A stretch of 16,353 nt of DNA from Collinsella sp. (lineage in GTDB: Bacteria > Actinomycetota > Coriobacteriia > Coriobacteriales > Coriobacteriaceae): NCBI GenBank assembly GCA_014871665.1, contig WGSL01000048.1, forward strand, positions 1 to 16,353, in the 5' to 3' direction. This document shows positions 1-7,570 of the stretch, piece after piece. Both the position numbers and the translations under genes were made by a program. Each line of letters starts with the position of its first letter. Within the stretch, counting starts at the first letter, position 1. The notes under the pieces were generated by a model. That model had not been told where the DNA came from. It did not search any database and was given only the letters and a program-made list of their open reading frames with translations.

Positions 1-11
1 CTTCCCACTCC

Positions 12-49
12 AAAAGCCTCCCATTTCTCATGTCCAAGAAATGGGAGGC
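12..49 (-). terminator. Probable terminator downstream of ilvE
   Basis: A perfect 13-bp inverted repeat (arms 16-28 and 37-49, 8-nt loop) is followed on the minus strand by only four T (AAAA at 12-15 on the plus strand). It lies about 90 nt past the ilvE stop. The stretch between, 50-137, has no gene; it holds two mutually exclusive weak stems (ATGTCCG at 78-84 with 117-123, and CCGAGG at 82-87 with 109-114). The short T-tract lowers confidence. Confidence 0.5.
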
Positions 50-137
50 AGTTCAAGTGCGCAGCGGGGGCTCTTTCATGTCCGAGGACGCGCCGGAAAG
101 GAAGGTGCCCTCGGGCCGGACATATCCGTAAGACAGA

Positions 138-1190
138 TTACGCGACGGTGTAAACCCAGTTGTGCTTATCCTCGACAGCACCAGACTGGATACCAGTCAG
201 GGTCTCGCGGAGCTTCTTCATCACAGGCCCGATCTCGGTGTAGCCAGCCGGGAAGGTCACGGTCTCGTCGGCGCCGTAAACCTTGTTGTCGATCTCGCCA
301 ACCGGGGAGATGACGGCAGCGGTGCCGCACAGGCCGCACTCCACAAAGGTGCCGGCCTTGACCTCGGCCCATTCGACGGGGCGCTGATCGACGGTCATAC
401 CCAGGTCCCGAGCAACCTGAACGAGCGAACGACGGGTGATGGAAGGCAGGATGGAGTCGGTGTGCGACTGCGGAACGACGAGCGTACCGTCCTCCTTCAC
501 GAACAGGACGTTGGCGCCGCCGGTCTCCTCGACATAGGTGCGGGACTCGGAGTCGAGATACAGGTTCTCGGCATAGCCCTCGCGATGGGCCTCCATCGTG
601 GGCTTGAGGGACATGGCGTAGTTCAGGCCGGCCTTGATATTGCCGGTGCCGTGCGGTGCGGCACGGTCGTACTCGGAAACGCGCAGCTTAACGGGCTTAA
701 GGCCACCCTTAAAGTACGGACCGACCGGGGTCACGAGAATGCGGAACGTGTACTCAGGAGCGGGAGCCACGCCAATCACGTCACCGGAGCCGATCATAAA
801 CGGACGCACGTACAGGGTCGCGCCGGAGCCGAAGGGCGGAACCCAGGCGGCGTTGGCAGAAACGACCTGCTTGACGGCCTCAACGAACTTGTCCTTGGGG
901 AACGGGGGCATCTCGAGGCGCTGGGCAGAGTTATACATACGCTCAGCGTTCATGTCGGGACGGAAGCAGACGATGCTGCCGTCCTCGGCGGTGTAGGCCT
1001 TCAGGCCCTCAAAGACCTCCTGGCAGTAATGGAAGATACCGCCGCACTCGGAGACATGCAGGGTGTGGTCGGTGGTCAGGCCGCCCTCGTCCCACTCGCC
1101 ATCCTTCCAATGAGCCTCGTAGCTGTAATCGGTCTTCATGTAGCCAAAGCCGAGGCTACCCCAATCGATATCCTTCTTCTCGACAGTCAT
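138..1190 (-). CDS. ilvE: Branched-chain-amino-acid aminotransferase
   Basis: This is a PLP-dependent fold-type IV aminotransferase. It interconverts 2-oxo acids and leucine, isoleucine or valine, with glutamate/2-oxoglutarate as partner, in the cytosol. The 350-aa product has the usual length for the group-II (eukaryote-like) BCAT branch. The PLP lysine is K186 in GTGNIKAGLNY, the PLP-ring glutamate is in YVEETGGANV (E221/E222), and the phosphate loop is CGTAAVISPV near 288-297. A CXXC pair (C285, C288) sits directly before that loop. I chose the ATG at 1190 because AAGGAG precedes it by six bases; the open frame continues upstream to 1340, but that part is arginine-rich, lacks an RBS and is probably leader. 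The gene is monocistronic: the dedA terminator lies upstream and its own hairpin downstream. Function is secure; physiological direction (synthesis or degradation) is not shown. Confidence 0.95.
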   Translation of the reverse strand: MTVEKKDIDWGSLGFGYMKTDYSYEAHWKDGEWDEGGLTTDHTLHVSECGGIFHYCQEVFEGLKAYTAEDGSIVCFRPDMNAERMYNSAQRLEMPPFPKDKFVEAVKQVVSANAAWVPPFGSGATLYVRPFMIGSGDVIGVAPAPEYTFRILVTPVGPYFKGGLKPVKLRVSEYDRAAPHGTGNIKAGLNYAMSLKPTMEAHREGYAENLYLDSESRTYVEETGGANVLFVKEDGTLVVPQSHTDSILPSITRRSLVQVARDLGMTVDQRPVEWAEVKAGTFVECGLCGTAAVISPVGEIDNKVYGADETVTFPAGYTEIGPVMKKLRETLTGIQSGAVEDKHNWVYTVA

Positions 1191-1372
1191 ATGTCGCTCC
1201 TTACATACACAGTTGCATACTCGCGAACCCGCACGCAAGGACCGAGGCCGACCGCGTCGCAACGTCGCACGCCCGGAGCGTAGAGCCGGACGGGACACGC
1301 GAGCAGCATCAAAGCCGATGGCACGTCGATTCGCATGCACGAGATTGTACTCCCCGCACGCGTCTGATAAAA
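1191..1372 (-). promoter_or_regulatory. ilvE leader with weak promoter candidate
   Basis: On the minus strand a TACAAT -10 (1344-1349) lies 17 bp from a poor -35 (TTTTAT, 1367-1372). This would give a GC-rich leader of roughly 145 nt before the ilvE start. I saw no T-box specifier or AGGGTGG-type T-box motif, and no leucine/valine-rich leader peptide. The frame stays open through the leader, which is common at this GC content. Promoter call is tentative. Confidence 0.3.
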
Positions 1373-1415
1373 CGCTTTTCTTTAACTAAGTAAAGTATTT
1401 TCATTTGACCGAAGC

Positions 1416-1448
1416 AAAAAGGCCCGCCACCGTAAGCGGTGACGGGCC
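1416..1448 (-). terminator. Intrinsic terminator of dedA-family gene
   Basis: Twelve-bp arms 1421-1432 and 1437-1448 with a TAAG loop. The single mismatch is C-A on the plus strand but becomes G-U on the minus strand, and five T follow on that strand (1416-1420). Orientation therefore fits the minus-strand gene that ends at 1488, about 40 nt upstream. Confidence 0.85.
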
Positions 1449-1487
1449 TCAACTGTACGGTCTGCGCGCTGGCTCGAGCTAGGCGTT

Positions 1488-2126
1488 CTATTTACCCAGC
1501 TTGGCCTTAACCAGACCGACCACGGTCGGGATGATCGACACGGCAACGATGCCGATAATCAGCAGCTCAAAGTGCTCCTGCACAAAGGGAATGCCGCCAA
1601 AGAAGTAGCCCAGCAGCGTAAAGACCGTCGACCAGGTAATGCCGCCCAGCACGTTAAAGACGACAAAGTTGCGCCAGTGCATGCCGCCCATGCCAGCGAT
1701 AAAGGGCACAAAGGTGCGGATAAACGGGAAGAAGCGACCCAGGAAGATGGCCAGGTGACCCCACTTGTCCAAGAAGTCCTCGGACTTTTTGATGCGCTCG
1801 GGCGTCATGGCCTTGACCTTGCCCGAAGCGATGATCTTGCGGCCAAAGAAGTGACCGATCATAAAGTTGCACTGATCGCCCAAAATGGCAGCGGCCCATG
1901 CGGTGGCCAGAAGCGCCACGATGTTAAAGCCGCCGTTGTGGGCAAAGAAACCCGAAGCAAACAGCAGCGAATCGCCGGGGAGGAACGGGAAGAACACCAC
2001 GCCCGTCTCGATAAAGATAATCAGGAACACGCAGCCGTAGGCCATAAGCGGGCCGGCGGCGATCCAGCTGGCGATCGCGGTGCGCGGATCCTTAAGCAGC
2101 TCGGCGATAAAATTGATGAAACCCAT
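1488..2126 (-). CDS. DedA/VTT-family membrane protein
   Basis: A 212-aa integral membrane protein of the DedA (SNARE-associated, VTT) family. Members are linked to recycling of the lipid carrier undecaprenyl phosphate across the cytoplasmic membrane, to envelope integrity and to proton-dependent drug tolerance. The family hallmarks are present: the re-entrant segment FFPFLPGDSLLFASGFFA and GRFFPFIRTFVPFIAGM. The charged residues E40, D52, R131 and R137 fall one position from E39, D51, R130 and R136, which are known to be essential in E. coli YqjA/YghB, so the core looks functional. The ATG at 2126 has AGAGG nine bases upstream; a 28-residue upstream extension in the same frame has no RBS and is not hydrophobic. 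A TATACT -10 on the minus strand (2173-2178) is a possible promoter without a clear -35. It stands alone between a terminator and divergent cysE. Substrate is not assignable from sequence. Confidence 0.92.
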   Translation of the reverse strand: MGFINFIAELLKDPRTAIASWIAAGPLMAYGCVFLIIFIETGVVFFPFLPGDSLLFASGFFAHNGGFNIVALLATAWAAAILGDQCNFMIGHFFGRKIIASGKVKAMTPERIKKSEDFLDKWGHLAIFLGRFFPFIRTFVPFIAGMGGMHWRNFVVFNVLGGITWSTVFTLLGYFFGGIPFVQEHFELLIIGIVAVSIIPTVVGLVKAKLGK

Positions 2127-2291
2127 GAAGTAAAACCTCTCAGTTGCGGGCGCGGACACGTCCAAGTTGACCAGTATACGGTTGCGGCGTCCCCTCGTGC
2201 GCAACCCCACAAAAGCATGACTCCATTACCAGCAAGTTTGCATAACTGACACCTGTCGCGCAATGCCGCCAAGATTGTCCTTCCTAATCCC

Positions 2292-2308
2292 TAGCGAATC
2301 GCTATACT
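2292..2308 (+). promoter_or_regulatory. cysE promoter -10 with overlapping dyad
   Basis: TATACT at 2303-2308 matches the -10 consensus at five of six bases and lies about 40 nt before the cysE start. A small dyad TAGCG-aat-CGCTA (2292-2304) overlaps its first two bases, in a position that could serve as an operator. No good -35 was found at 16-18 bp (TTCCTA at 2281-2286 is the closest). The role of the dyad is an inference. Confidence 0.4.
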
Positions 2309-2349
2309 TTATTGAATCGCATTGCCATGGCGCTAAGGGAGGGCGGCCG

Positions 2350-3054
2350 GTGAGCTTTATCAATACCATTCGCGAGGACATCAAGACCGTCCAAGCGCAG
2401 GACCCCGCCGCGCAAAACGGTCTGGTCATCTTCCTTTCCTATCCTGGCCTGCACGCCAAGTGGAACCACGTGCCCGAGCACTGGCTCTGGGAGCATGGCC
2501 ATCGCTCGCTCGCCCGTGTGCTCTCGCAAATCACCCGCCACATCACCGGCGTCGAGATTCACCCTGCCGCGCAGATCGGCAAGCACTTCTTTATCGACCA
2601 CGCCATGGGCGTCGTCATCGGCGAGACCACCATTGTGGGCGACAACTGCGTGCTCTATCAGGGCGTCACGCTCGGCGGCACCGGCAACGAGACCGGCAAA
2701 CGTCACCCCACCCTGGGCAACAATGTCACGGTGGGCACGGGCGCCAAGGTGCTCGGCAACATCCGCATCGGCAACAACGTCAAGATCGGCGGCAACTCGG
2801 TCGTCGTCAAAGACGTGCCCGACAACTGCACCGTCGTGGGCGTGCCGGGACGCATCATCAAGCGCAACGGCTGCCGTGTGTTCGAGGAGAGTTTCGACGC
2901 CAAGCAGCATCGCGAGTACATGCCCGATGACGCCGCCGAGCAGAGTGCCCTCAACCGCCAAGGCATCACCGAGAATGCCCGCCGCGTCAAAGAACTCGAG
3001 CGAGAAGTGGCCGAGCTCAAGGCCCTCGTCGCCAAGCTCGTAGACGAACGCTAG
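2350..3054 (+). CDS. cysE: Serine O-acetyltransferase
   Basis: Transfers acetyl from acetyl-CoA to L-serine, giving O-acetylserine, the first step of cysteine synthesis in the cytosol. The 234-aa product is the short Gram-positive type: a compact alpha-helical N-terminus, then left-handed beta-helix hexapeptide repeats (about 66-170). IHPAAQIGKHFFIDHAMG carries the active-site D83-H84, and QGVTLGGTG plus KRHPTLGNNV form the CoA/serine region. After the beta-helix comes an unusual tail (175-234) ending in a leucine-heptad segment about 205-232, likely a coiled coil; the C-terminus is DER, without the terminal Ile that E. coli CysE inserts into CysK. The start is GTG 2350, preceded by AGGGAGG seven bases away; the upstream in-frame ATG at 2263 lies before the promoter -10. 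It is a single gene, closed by the terminator at 3095. Confidence 0.95.
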   Translation: MSFINTIREDIKTVQAQDPAAQNGLVIFLSYPGLHAKWNHVPEHWLWEHGHRSLARVLSQITRHITGVEIHPAAQIGKHFFIDHAMGVVIGETTIVGDNCVLYQGVTLGGTGNETGKRHPTLGNNVTVGTGAKVLGNIRIGNNVKIGGNSVVVKDVPDNCTVVGVPGRIIKRNGCRVFEESFDAKQHREYMPDDAAEQSALNRQGITENARRVKELEREVAELKALVAKLVDER

Positions 3055-3094
3055 GAACGCAAGCGGCACAAAACGGCATCGGCATCAACGCAAG

Positions 3095-3136
3095 AAGGCG
3101 CGCCAGGGAATTCATCCCCGGCGCGCCTTTCTTTTT
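3095..3136 (+). terminator. Intrinsic terminator of cysE
   Basis: Arms AAGGCGCGCC (3095-3104) and GGCGCGCCTT (3120-3129) enclose a 15-nt loop with an inner GGG/CCC pairing, followed by TTTCTTTTT. It could also act weakly on the minus strand for the ABC operon, whose last gene ends at 3169, although that side has only a short T-rich stretch. Confidence 0.9.
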
Positions 3137-3137
3137 G

Positions 3138-3169
3138 ATGTGACATGAAGGACTGTCCCTTTGTCACAT
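3138..3169 (-). repeat. GGGACAG-core hairpin, copy A
   Basis: Eight-bp perfect arms ATGTGACA (3138-3145) and TGTCACAT (3162-3169) enclose a loop that on the minus strand contains AAGGGACAGTCC. Its right arm touches the stop codon of the ABC subunit ending at 3169. It belongs with four other hairpins in the window sharing the GGGACAG core but with unrelated arm sequences. Confidence 0.7.
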
Positions 3170-5163
3170 TATGCGAACTGACTCAGATAGAGGTCGGCGT
3201 AGGCACCCTCGGCAGCCAGCAGCTCCTTATGCGTACCCTGCTCGATGATATTGCCGTGGTCCATGACCAAGATCAGGTCGGCATCGACGATCGTCGACAG
3301 ACGGTGCGCGATCACAAAGCTCGTGCGTCCGCGCATAAGCGCGTCCATGGCACGGCCGATGGCAAGCTCGGTACGTGTGTCCACGCTCGAGGTCGCCTCG
3401 TCCAGGATGAGGATCGCCGGGTTGTTGAGCAGCACGCGTGCGATGGTCAACAGCTGGCGCTGGCCCTGGCTAATGCTCTCGGCATCGTTGGCCACGCGCG
3501 TGTCGTAGCCCTGCGGCATGGTGCGCACAAAGAAGTCGACCTGCGCGGCACGAGCGGCGGCCACAATTTCGTCGCGCGTTGCCTCGGGGCAGCCGTAGGC
3601 GATGTTTTCGGCAATCGTGCCGTCGAACAGCCAGGCGTCCTGCAGCACCATGCCAAACTGCTGCCGTAGCTCGCCGCGGTCCATGCGGCTCGTATCCACG
3701 CCGTCGAGCGTAATACGCCCGCCGTCAATCTCGTAGAAGCGCATGAGCAGGTTGATGAGCGTCGTCTTGCCTGCGCCCGTGGTTCCCACCACGGCAATCT
3801 TCTGGCCCGGCTCGGCGGTAAACGACACGTCGCGCATAAGCGGCTTGTCGGGCGAATAACCAAAGCGCACATGCTCAAAGGAGACGCGGCCCTCCACGCG
3901 ACCCGGCAGCTTGGCGGCCTTGTCCGGCAGCGGATCGGCCTCCATCTCGGGCTCATCGAGCAGGTCGAACACGCGCTCTGCACTCGCCAGCGCGCTCTGC
4001 AGCGAGTTGAAGGTAAACGACAACTGCGTCATGGGCTCGGACGCCTCGTAGATAAACTGGAAGAACGCCTGGAACACGCCGACGGTCATGTGACCGGCAA
4101 CCAGCATGCTGCAGCCCACAAGCGCAATAACGATCTGCGCCAAACGGCCGATAAAGCGCACTGCGGGGCCGACAGCATTGATCATAAAGTCGGCCTTGGT
4201 GCTCACACGAGCCAGTTCCTTCGAAGCCTCGTGCACCTCAGCGGAGCTCTGACGTTCGCGGTTAAACGCGCGGATCACCAGACGGCCCGAATAGCCTTCC
4301 TCGACCGCACTCGTAATCTTGGACACCCACTCCTGGCGCTCGCCCGTCACATCGTGTGTGCGGCGTGAGACGACCTTCGTCACCAACAGCGACAGTGCCG
4401 TAAAGAACAGAAAGACGAGCGTAAGCTGCACGCTGAACACGAACATCACGCTCACAGCACCAACAACCGTGCCGATCGACACGAGCAGCTGCAGCAATCC
4501 GCGCTGCATGCTCTCGGACATCTTGTCCAGGTCGTTGGTCGCGCGGCTGACGACCTCGCCGGGACGATGCGCGTCAAAATAGGCGAGCGGCAGACGGTTG
4601 AGCTTTTGCGCGATGCGGTTGCGCAGGCACAGATTGAGGCGTTCGGCCACGCTCGACATCAAAAAGCTCTGGAGCGCGTAGAACGAAGCGGCGGCCGTCC
4701 AAATCAAAAAGTAGATGAAGATAGTCCTGCCGCAGTTCTCCCAGGTGATGCTGAAGGTGGCGTTGTTGACAAACGCTACCTGAATGTGGCCCCACAGCTC
4801 ATCGATCACGCGGGCGCTATATGCCGGCGCGGCAGTGTTAAAGATGACATAGAACACAATGCTCGCGAACACGATATAGAAGCGCCAATGGTCGCCGGCA
4901 GCCTCACTCCACAGGCGGCGCACCGTCGCCCAGGTATCCCGAGGCGTCTCGTCCTCGTCTTCGTCGTCCACGTCGCGCATACGCTCTGCCTCGGCGCGGG
5001 CGCGCTCGTCCTCGGCACGTTCGTTTTCCTCGTAGAGCGCTTGGCGGCGAGCCTCGCGCTTGGCGGCGTCATCCAGCTCGGTCGACGCGGCAGCCGTTTC
5101 CTCGACCAGTCCCGCGGCAGCGGCGTCATCAACGCCGCCCTGCTTCTTGAGCTCCCCGGTCAT
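3169..5163 (-). CDS. ABC exporter subunit (canonical ATP site)
   Basis: A 664-aa half-transporter with an ABC type-1 membrane domain (about 90-400, six predicted helices) fused to a nucleotide-binding domain (about 425-660). Walker A GTTGAGKTT (460-468, K466), Q-loop Q508, signature SQGQ (565-568), Walker B ILDE with catalytic E589, and switch H620 are all intact. It should pair with the subunit encoded just upstream, which lacks the Glu and His, to make a heterodimeric multidrug- or metabolite-type exporter in the cytoplasmic membrane. Residues 1-75 are an extra, highly charged N-terminus (Ala/Glu-rich, then an Arg/Glu helix and a DDEDEDE patch) absent from typical family members. The ATG at 5163 follows a strong GGAGGTGA, which lies inside the last codons of the upstream gene; only one base separates that stop from this ATG, indicating translational coupling. 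Substrate unknown. Confidence 0.93.
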   Translation of the reverse strand: MTGELKKQGGVDDAAAAGLVEETAAASTELDDAAKREARRQALYEENERAEDERARAEAERMRDVDDEDEDETPRDTWATVRRLWSEAAGDHWRFYIVFASIVFYVIFNTAAPAYSARVIDELWGHIQVAFVNNATFSITWENCGRTIFIYFLIWTAAASFYALQSFLMSSVAERLNLCLRNRIAQKLNRLPLAYFDAHRPGEVVSRATNDLDKMSESMQRGLLQLLVSIGTVVGAVSVMFVFSVQLTLVFLFFTALSLLVTKVVSRRTHDVTGERQEWVSKITSAVEEGYSGRLVIRAFNRERQSSAEVHEASKELARVSTKADFMINAVGPAVRFIGRLAQIVIALVGCSMLVAGHMTVGVFQAFFQFIYEASEPMTQLSFTFNSLQSALASAERVFDLLDEPEMEADPLPDKAAKLPGRVEGRVSFEHVRFGYSPDKPLMRDVSFTAEPGQKIAVVGTTGAGKTTLINLLMRFYEIDGGRITLDGVDTSRMDRGELRQQFGMVLQDAWLFDGTIAENIAYGCPEATRDEIVAAARAAQVDFFVRTMPQGYDTRVANDAESISQGQRQLLTIARVLLNNPAILILDEATSSVDTRTELAIGRAMDALMRGRTSFVIAHRLSTIVDADLILVMDHGNIIEQGTHKELLAAEGAYADLYLSQFA

Positions 5164-5164
5164 G

Positions 5165-6901
5165 CTACTCACCTCCCTTCATTTGCGATTCCGCGATGGC
5201 GCGGTACACCTCGCAGGTTTCCATAAGCTCGCCATGCGTGCCCAAGCCCACGACCTCGCCGTCCTTGAGCACAACGATCTGGTCGGCATGCAAAATAGTC
5301 GAGATGCGCTGCGCGATGATGAGCACCGCGGCGTCGCGCGTCTCGTCCTGCAGCGCATGGCGCAGGGCCGCATCGGTCTTAAAGTCCAGGGCCGAAAAAC
5401 TATCGTCGAAGATATACAGGTCGGCGCGCTTCATGAGCGCGCGAGCAATGGCCAGGCGCTGGCGCTGGCCGCCCGAAAAGTTCGTACCGCCCTGGGCAAC
5501 CGGGGTATCGAGCCCCTGCGGTTGGTCGAGTACAAAGGTGCTCTGGGCAACCTCAAGCGCGTGAAGCATGCCGCCCTCGGTCGCGCCTTCGTTACCAAAG
5601 CGAAGGTTGCTCGCCACCGTGCCCGAGAACAGCCACGCCTTCTGCGGCACATAGGCAATGCGTCCGCGGATTTCATCTTGCGTAAGCTCGCGCAGGTCCA
5701 CACCATTCAGGCGAATGGAGCCCTTGGTGGCATCGTGGAAGCGCAGCAGAAGCTTTGCCACCGTCGATTTGCCCGAGCCTGTCGAGCCAACGATCGCAGT
5801 CGTCTGACCGCGACGGCAGGCAAAGCTCAGGTCGCACAGGGTGTCCTCGTCGGCATCGTCAAAGCGAAACGACATGTGGTCGAACACAGCCACCGCATCG
5901 GCTTCGTCTTGGGGCTCGCGCGCCCCGTCATCCAGCGTGCGCTCGCCATCGACGATGCTCGGCTCAATCTCCAACACCTGCTGCGCACGGTTCAGGCACG
6001 CGGCAGCACGCGGAAGCGTCAGCACCACCATCTGGGCCATCATCACAAAGAACAGGATCAGAATTGCATACTCCAGCACCGCCGAGATACTCGCAATCTG
6101 CATGGCGTGGGCGCCTACGCGGTTGCCGCCCACCCACAGCACCGCCACCTCGGCGATGTTCATCAAAAAGAAGCTTGAGCTGTCGAGGCCCACAAACAGG
6201 TGGTTGACTTTGATGGCGTTGGCGGCGTATTCGCTAAACACCTCGTCCAGACGCCGTTCCTCGTGGCGCTCCTTGTTAAACGCACGGATGACGCGCACGC
6301 CCACAATATTCTCGCGCAGCACCACGTTCATGCGGTCGATAAAGCCCTGTAGGCGCATAAAAATCGGCGCCGCGTTGGCAACCGTAAAGACCGCCGCCAC
6401 CAGCACAATCGCAACGACTACGCCCAGAAGCGTGCCCATGGCGGGATCGATAAACCAGGCGAAGATGATGCCCGCCACAGCCAAAAACGGCACGGGCAGC
6501 ACCAGCTGAATCGTCTGCAGAATCGCCTGCTGAATCACGTTGATGTCGTTGAGCGAGCGCGTGATCATCGATCCGGTGCCAAAGCGCTCAAAATCGCTGG
6601 CCGCGAGCTCGAGCGATTTGTCGTACACGGCATTGCGGATATCGCAAGCCACGTTGGCGGCCAGGCGCGCCGAAAGATAGCAGCCCAGCACCGTGCCGCC
6701 GCTAGCCATGCTGGTCGCGATAAACATGTATAGGCCGTTGCGTAAAATGTAGTCGATATCGCCCGTGGTAATACCGGTGTTGACCATGTTCGCCAGCATC
6801 GTGGGAACCAGCAGCGTACCGACGTTATCCACCAGCAGCACCAGCAGCGTCACTGCGACAAGCCCTCGATAGGGCTTCAAAAACCTCATTAACAGTCGCA
6901 C
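5165..6901 (-). CDS. ABC exporter subunit (degenerate ATP site)
   Basis: A 578-aa half-transporter: membrane domain about 1-310, nucleotide-binding domain about 335-575. Walker A GSTGSGKST (372-380), Q-loop Q420 and signature FSGGQ (475-479) are normal. Walker B ends in DD (D499-D500), placing Asp where the catalytic Glu should be, and the switch His is Gln (Q531 in IIAQRIS). Known heterodimeric exporters such as TM287/288 and BmrCD carry the same substitutions in one partner, so this is the non-hydrolysing-site subunit and the next gene supplies the other. The start is probably GTG 6901, with a GA-rich RBS just upstream and a 13-bp overlap with marR; ATG 6889, overlapping the marR TAA, is an alternative. 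The MarR-ABC-ABC order suggests efflux induced by its own substrate. Confidence 0.93.
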   Translation of the reverse strand: MRLLMRFLKPYRGLVAVTLLVLLVDNVGTLLVPTMLANMVNTGITTGDIDYILRNGLYMFIATSMASGGTVLGCYLSARLAANVACDIRNAVYDKSLELAASDFERFGTGSMITRSLNDINVIQQAILQTIQLVLPVPFLAVAGIIFAWFIDPAMGTLLGVVVAIVLVAAVFTVANAAPIFMRLQGFIDRMNVVLRENIVGVRVIRAFNKERHEERRLDEVFSEYAANAIKVNHLFVGLDSSSFFLMNIAEVAVLWVGGNRVGAHAMQIASISAVLEYAILILFFVMMAQMVVLTLPRAAACLNRAQQVLEIEPSIVDGERTLDDGAREPQDEADAVAVFDHMSFRFDDADEDTLCDLSFACRRGQTTAIVGSTGSGKSTVAKLLLRFHDATKGSIRLNGVDLRELTQDEIRGRIAYVPQKAWLFSGTVASNLRFGNEGATEGGMLHALEVAQSTFVLDQPQGLDTPVAQGGTNFSGGQRQRLAIARALMKRADLYIFDDSFSALDFKTDAALRHALQDETRDAAVLIIAQRISTILHADQIVVLKDGEVVGLGTHGELMETCEVYRAIAESQMKGGE

Positions 6902-7389
6902 GACTCCCCCTCACCTTGATTCTCGGCTTGGCTCTCGGCAGCGATATGCTGCTTAAAGGCATCGCACTCATCGCCGAGCACCTGAGAGAATTTGCCGATC
7001 AAGCGCATAATCTCGCGCTGCTCACATGGCTCAAGCGCGCCAAAGGCTCGCTGCTCGGCCTTGAGTGCCGGCAGCGCATAACGCTCGGCAAATCGCCTGC
7101 CCTCTTCGGTCAGGCTCACAACCTTGTTCTTACGACTGCCTTCGGCAAACCCCAACGTTGCGAAGCCCCGCGCCGTCAAGGTTTTAATTGCCGAGTTGAT
7201 GGTCTGCTTGCTGTAGAACCATTCGCTTGTCAGACGGCTTACGGCAATACTGCCGCCCGCCGTGCTAGTGTCGACGAGCATCCAGTAGGCGCAGTCCGAA
7301 AGGCCGCAGGCGCGCGAGAACTCCGAATAGATATGGTCGAGTCCATTGAGCAACCGATCGAAGTCGGCCAGCGTAACCGCACTATTCAT
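6889..7389 (-). CDS. MarR-family transcriptional regulator
   Basis: A 166-aa winged-helix regulator. The DNA-reading helix-turn-helix spans about 47-74 (SRLTSEWFYSKQTINSAIKT) and the beta-wing about 84-97 (GSRKNKVVSLTEEG), flanked by the long helices that form the MarR dimer interface. Such proteins usually repress efflux genes and release DNA on binding a small phenolic or drug ligand, or on thiol oxidation. The tail contains two cysteines (SCDC, 163-166) plus C121 and C142; a redox role is only a possibility. It is the first gene of the exporter operon, overlapping the next gene, and two near-identical palindromic sites sit at its promoter. The ATG at 7389 has a weak GGTGGG RBS. Family assignment is firm; ligand unknown. 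Confidence 0.88.
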   Translation of the reverse strand: MNSAVTLADFDRLLNGLDHIYSEFSRACGLSDCAYWMLVDTSTAGGSIAVSRLTSEWFYSKQTINSAIKTLTARGFATLGFAEGSRKNKVVSLTEEGRRFAERYALPALKAEQRAFGALEPCEQREIMRLIGKFSQVLGDECDAFKQHIAAESQAENQGEGESCDC

Positions 7390-7403
7390 CTATCCCACCA
7401 TTC

Positions 7404-7465
7404 AATTGTCCGATTTTTGACCAATTATGTGTCTCTAGATTAGTCCGAGTTTTGACTATCGTCAA
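7404..7465 (-). promoter_or_regulatory. marR-ABC operon promoter with two operator-like sites
   Basis: Minus strand: -35 TTGACG (7460-7465), 17-bp spacer, -10 TAATCT (7437-7442). The spacer is filled by TAGTC-aaaactcg-GACTA (7441-7458). A second copy, about +15 to +35 downstream, reads AATTG-gTCaaaaatcgGA-CAATT (7404-7426). The shared 16-bp core (7408-7423 and 7443-7458) matches at 14 of 16 bases. Each site is an imperfect palindrome, as expected for a MarR dimer, and the positions would block polymerase binding and clearance. Binding by this MarR is an inference. Confidence 0.65.
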
Positions 7466-7508
7466 CAGGCTCTCCGCAAATGCGTGCATTTTTATGGCCT
7501 ATCGGCAG

Positions 7509-7544
7509 AAAAAGACCGCCGGCGCGGGGGCGGCGCCAGCGGTC
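7509..7544 (-). terminator. Intrinsic terminator of the 96-aa orphan gene
   Basis: Twelve-bp arms 7514-7525 and 7533-7544 (one G-U pair on the minus strand) with a 7-nt loop, then five T on the minus strand (7509-7513). It lies 27 nt past the stop at 7571 and also separates that gene from the marR promoter. Confidence 0.88.
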
Positions 7545-7570
7545 ACGTGAAAATCGGGTTTTATTGCCTG

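Noticed and set aside
162..1283. Long plus-strand frame antisense to ilvE
   Set aside because: No RBS or family motif; it is the complement of a clear ilvE and arises from GC-rich codon bias.
1191..1340. N-terminal extension of IlvE, or a T-box leader
   Set aside because: The 50-residue extension is Arg-rich and has no RBS, while AAGGAG fixes the start at 1190; no T-box motifs are visible.
2127..2210. 28-residue N-terminal extension of the DedA protein
   Set aside because: Contains the probable promoter and leader, and AGAGG supports the start at 2126.
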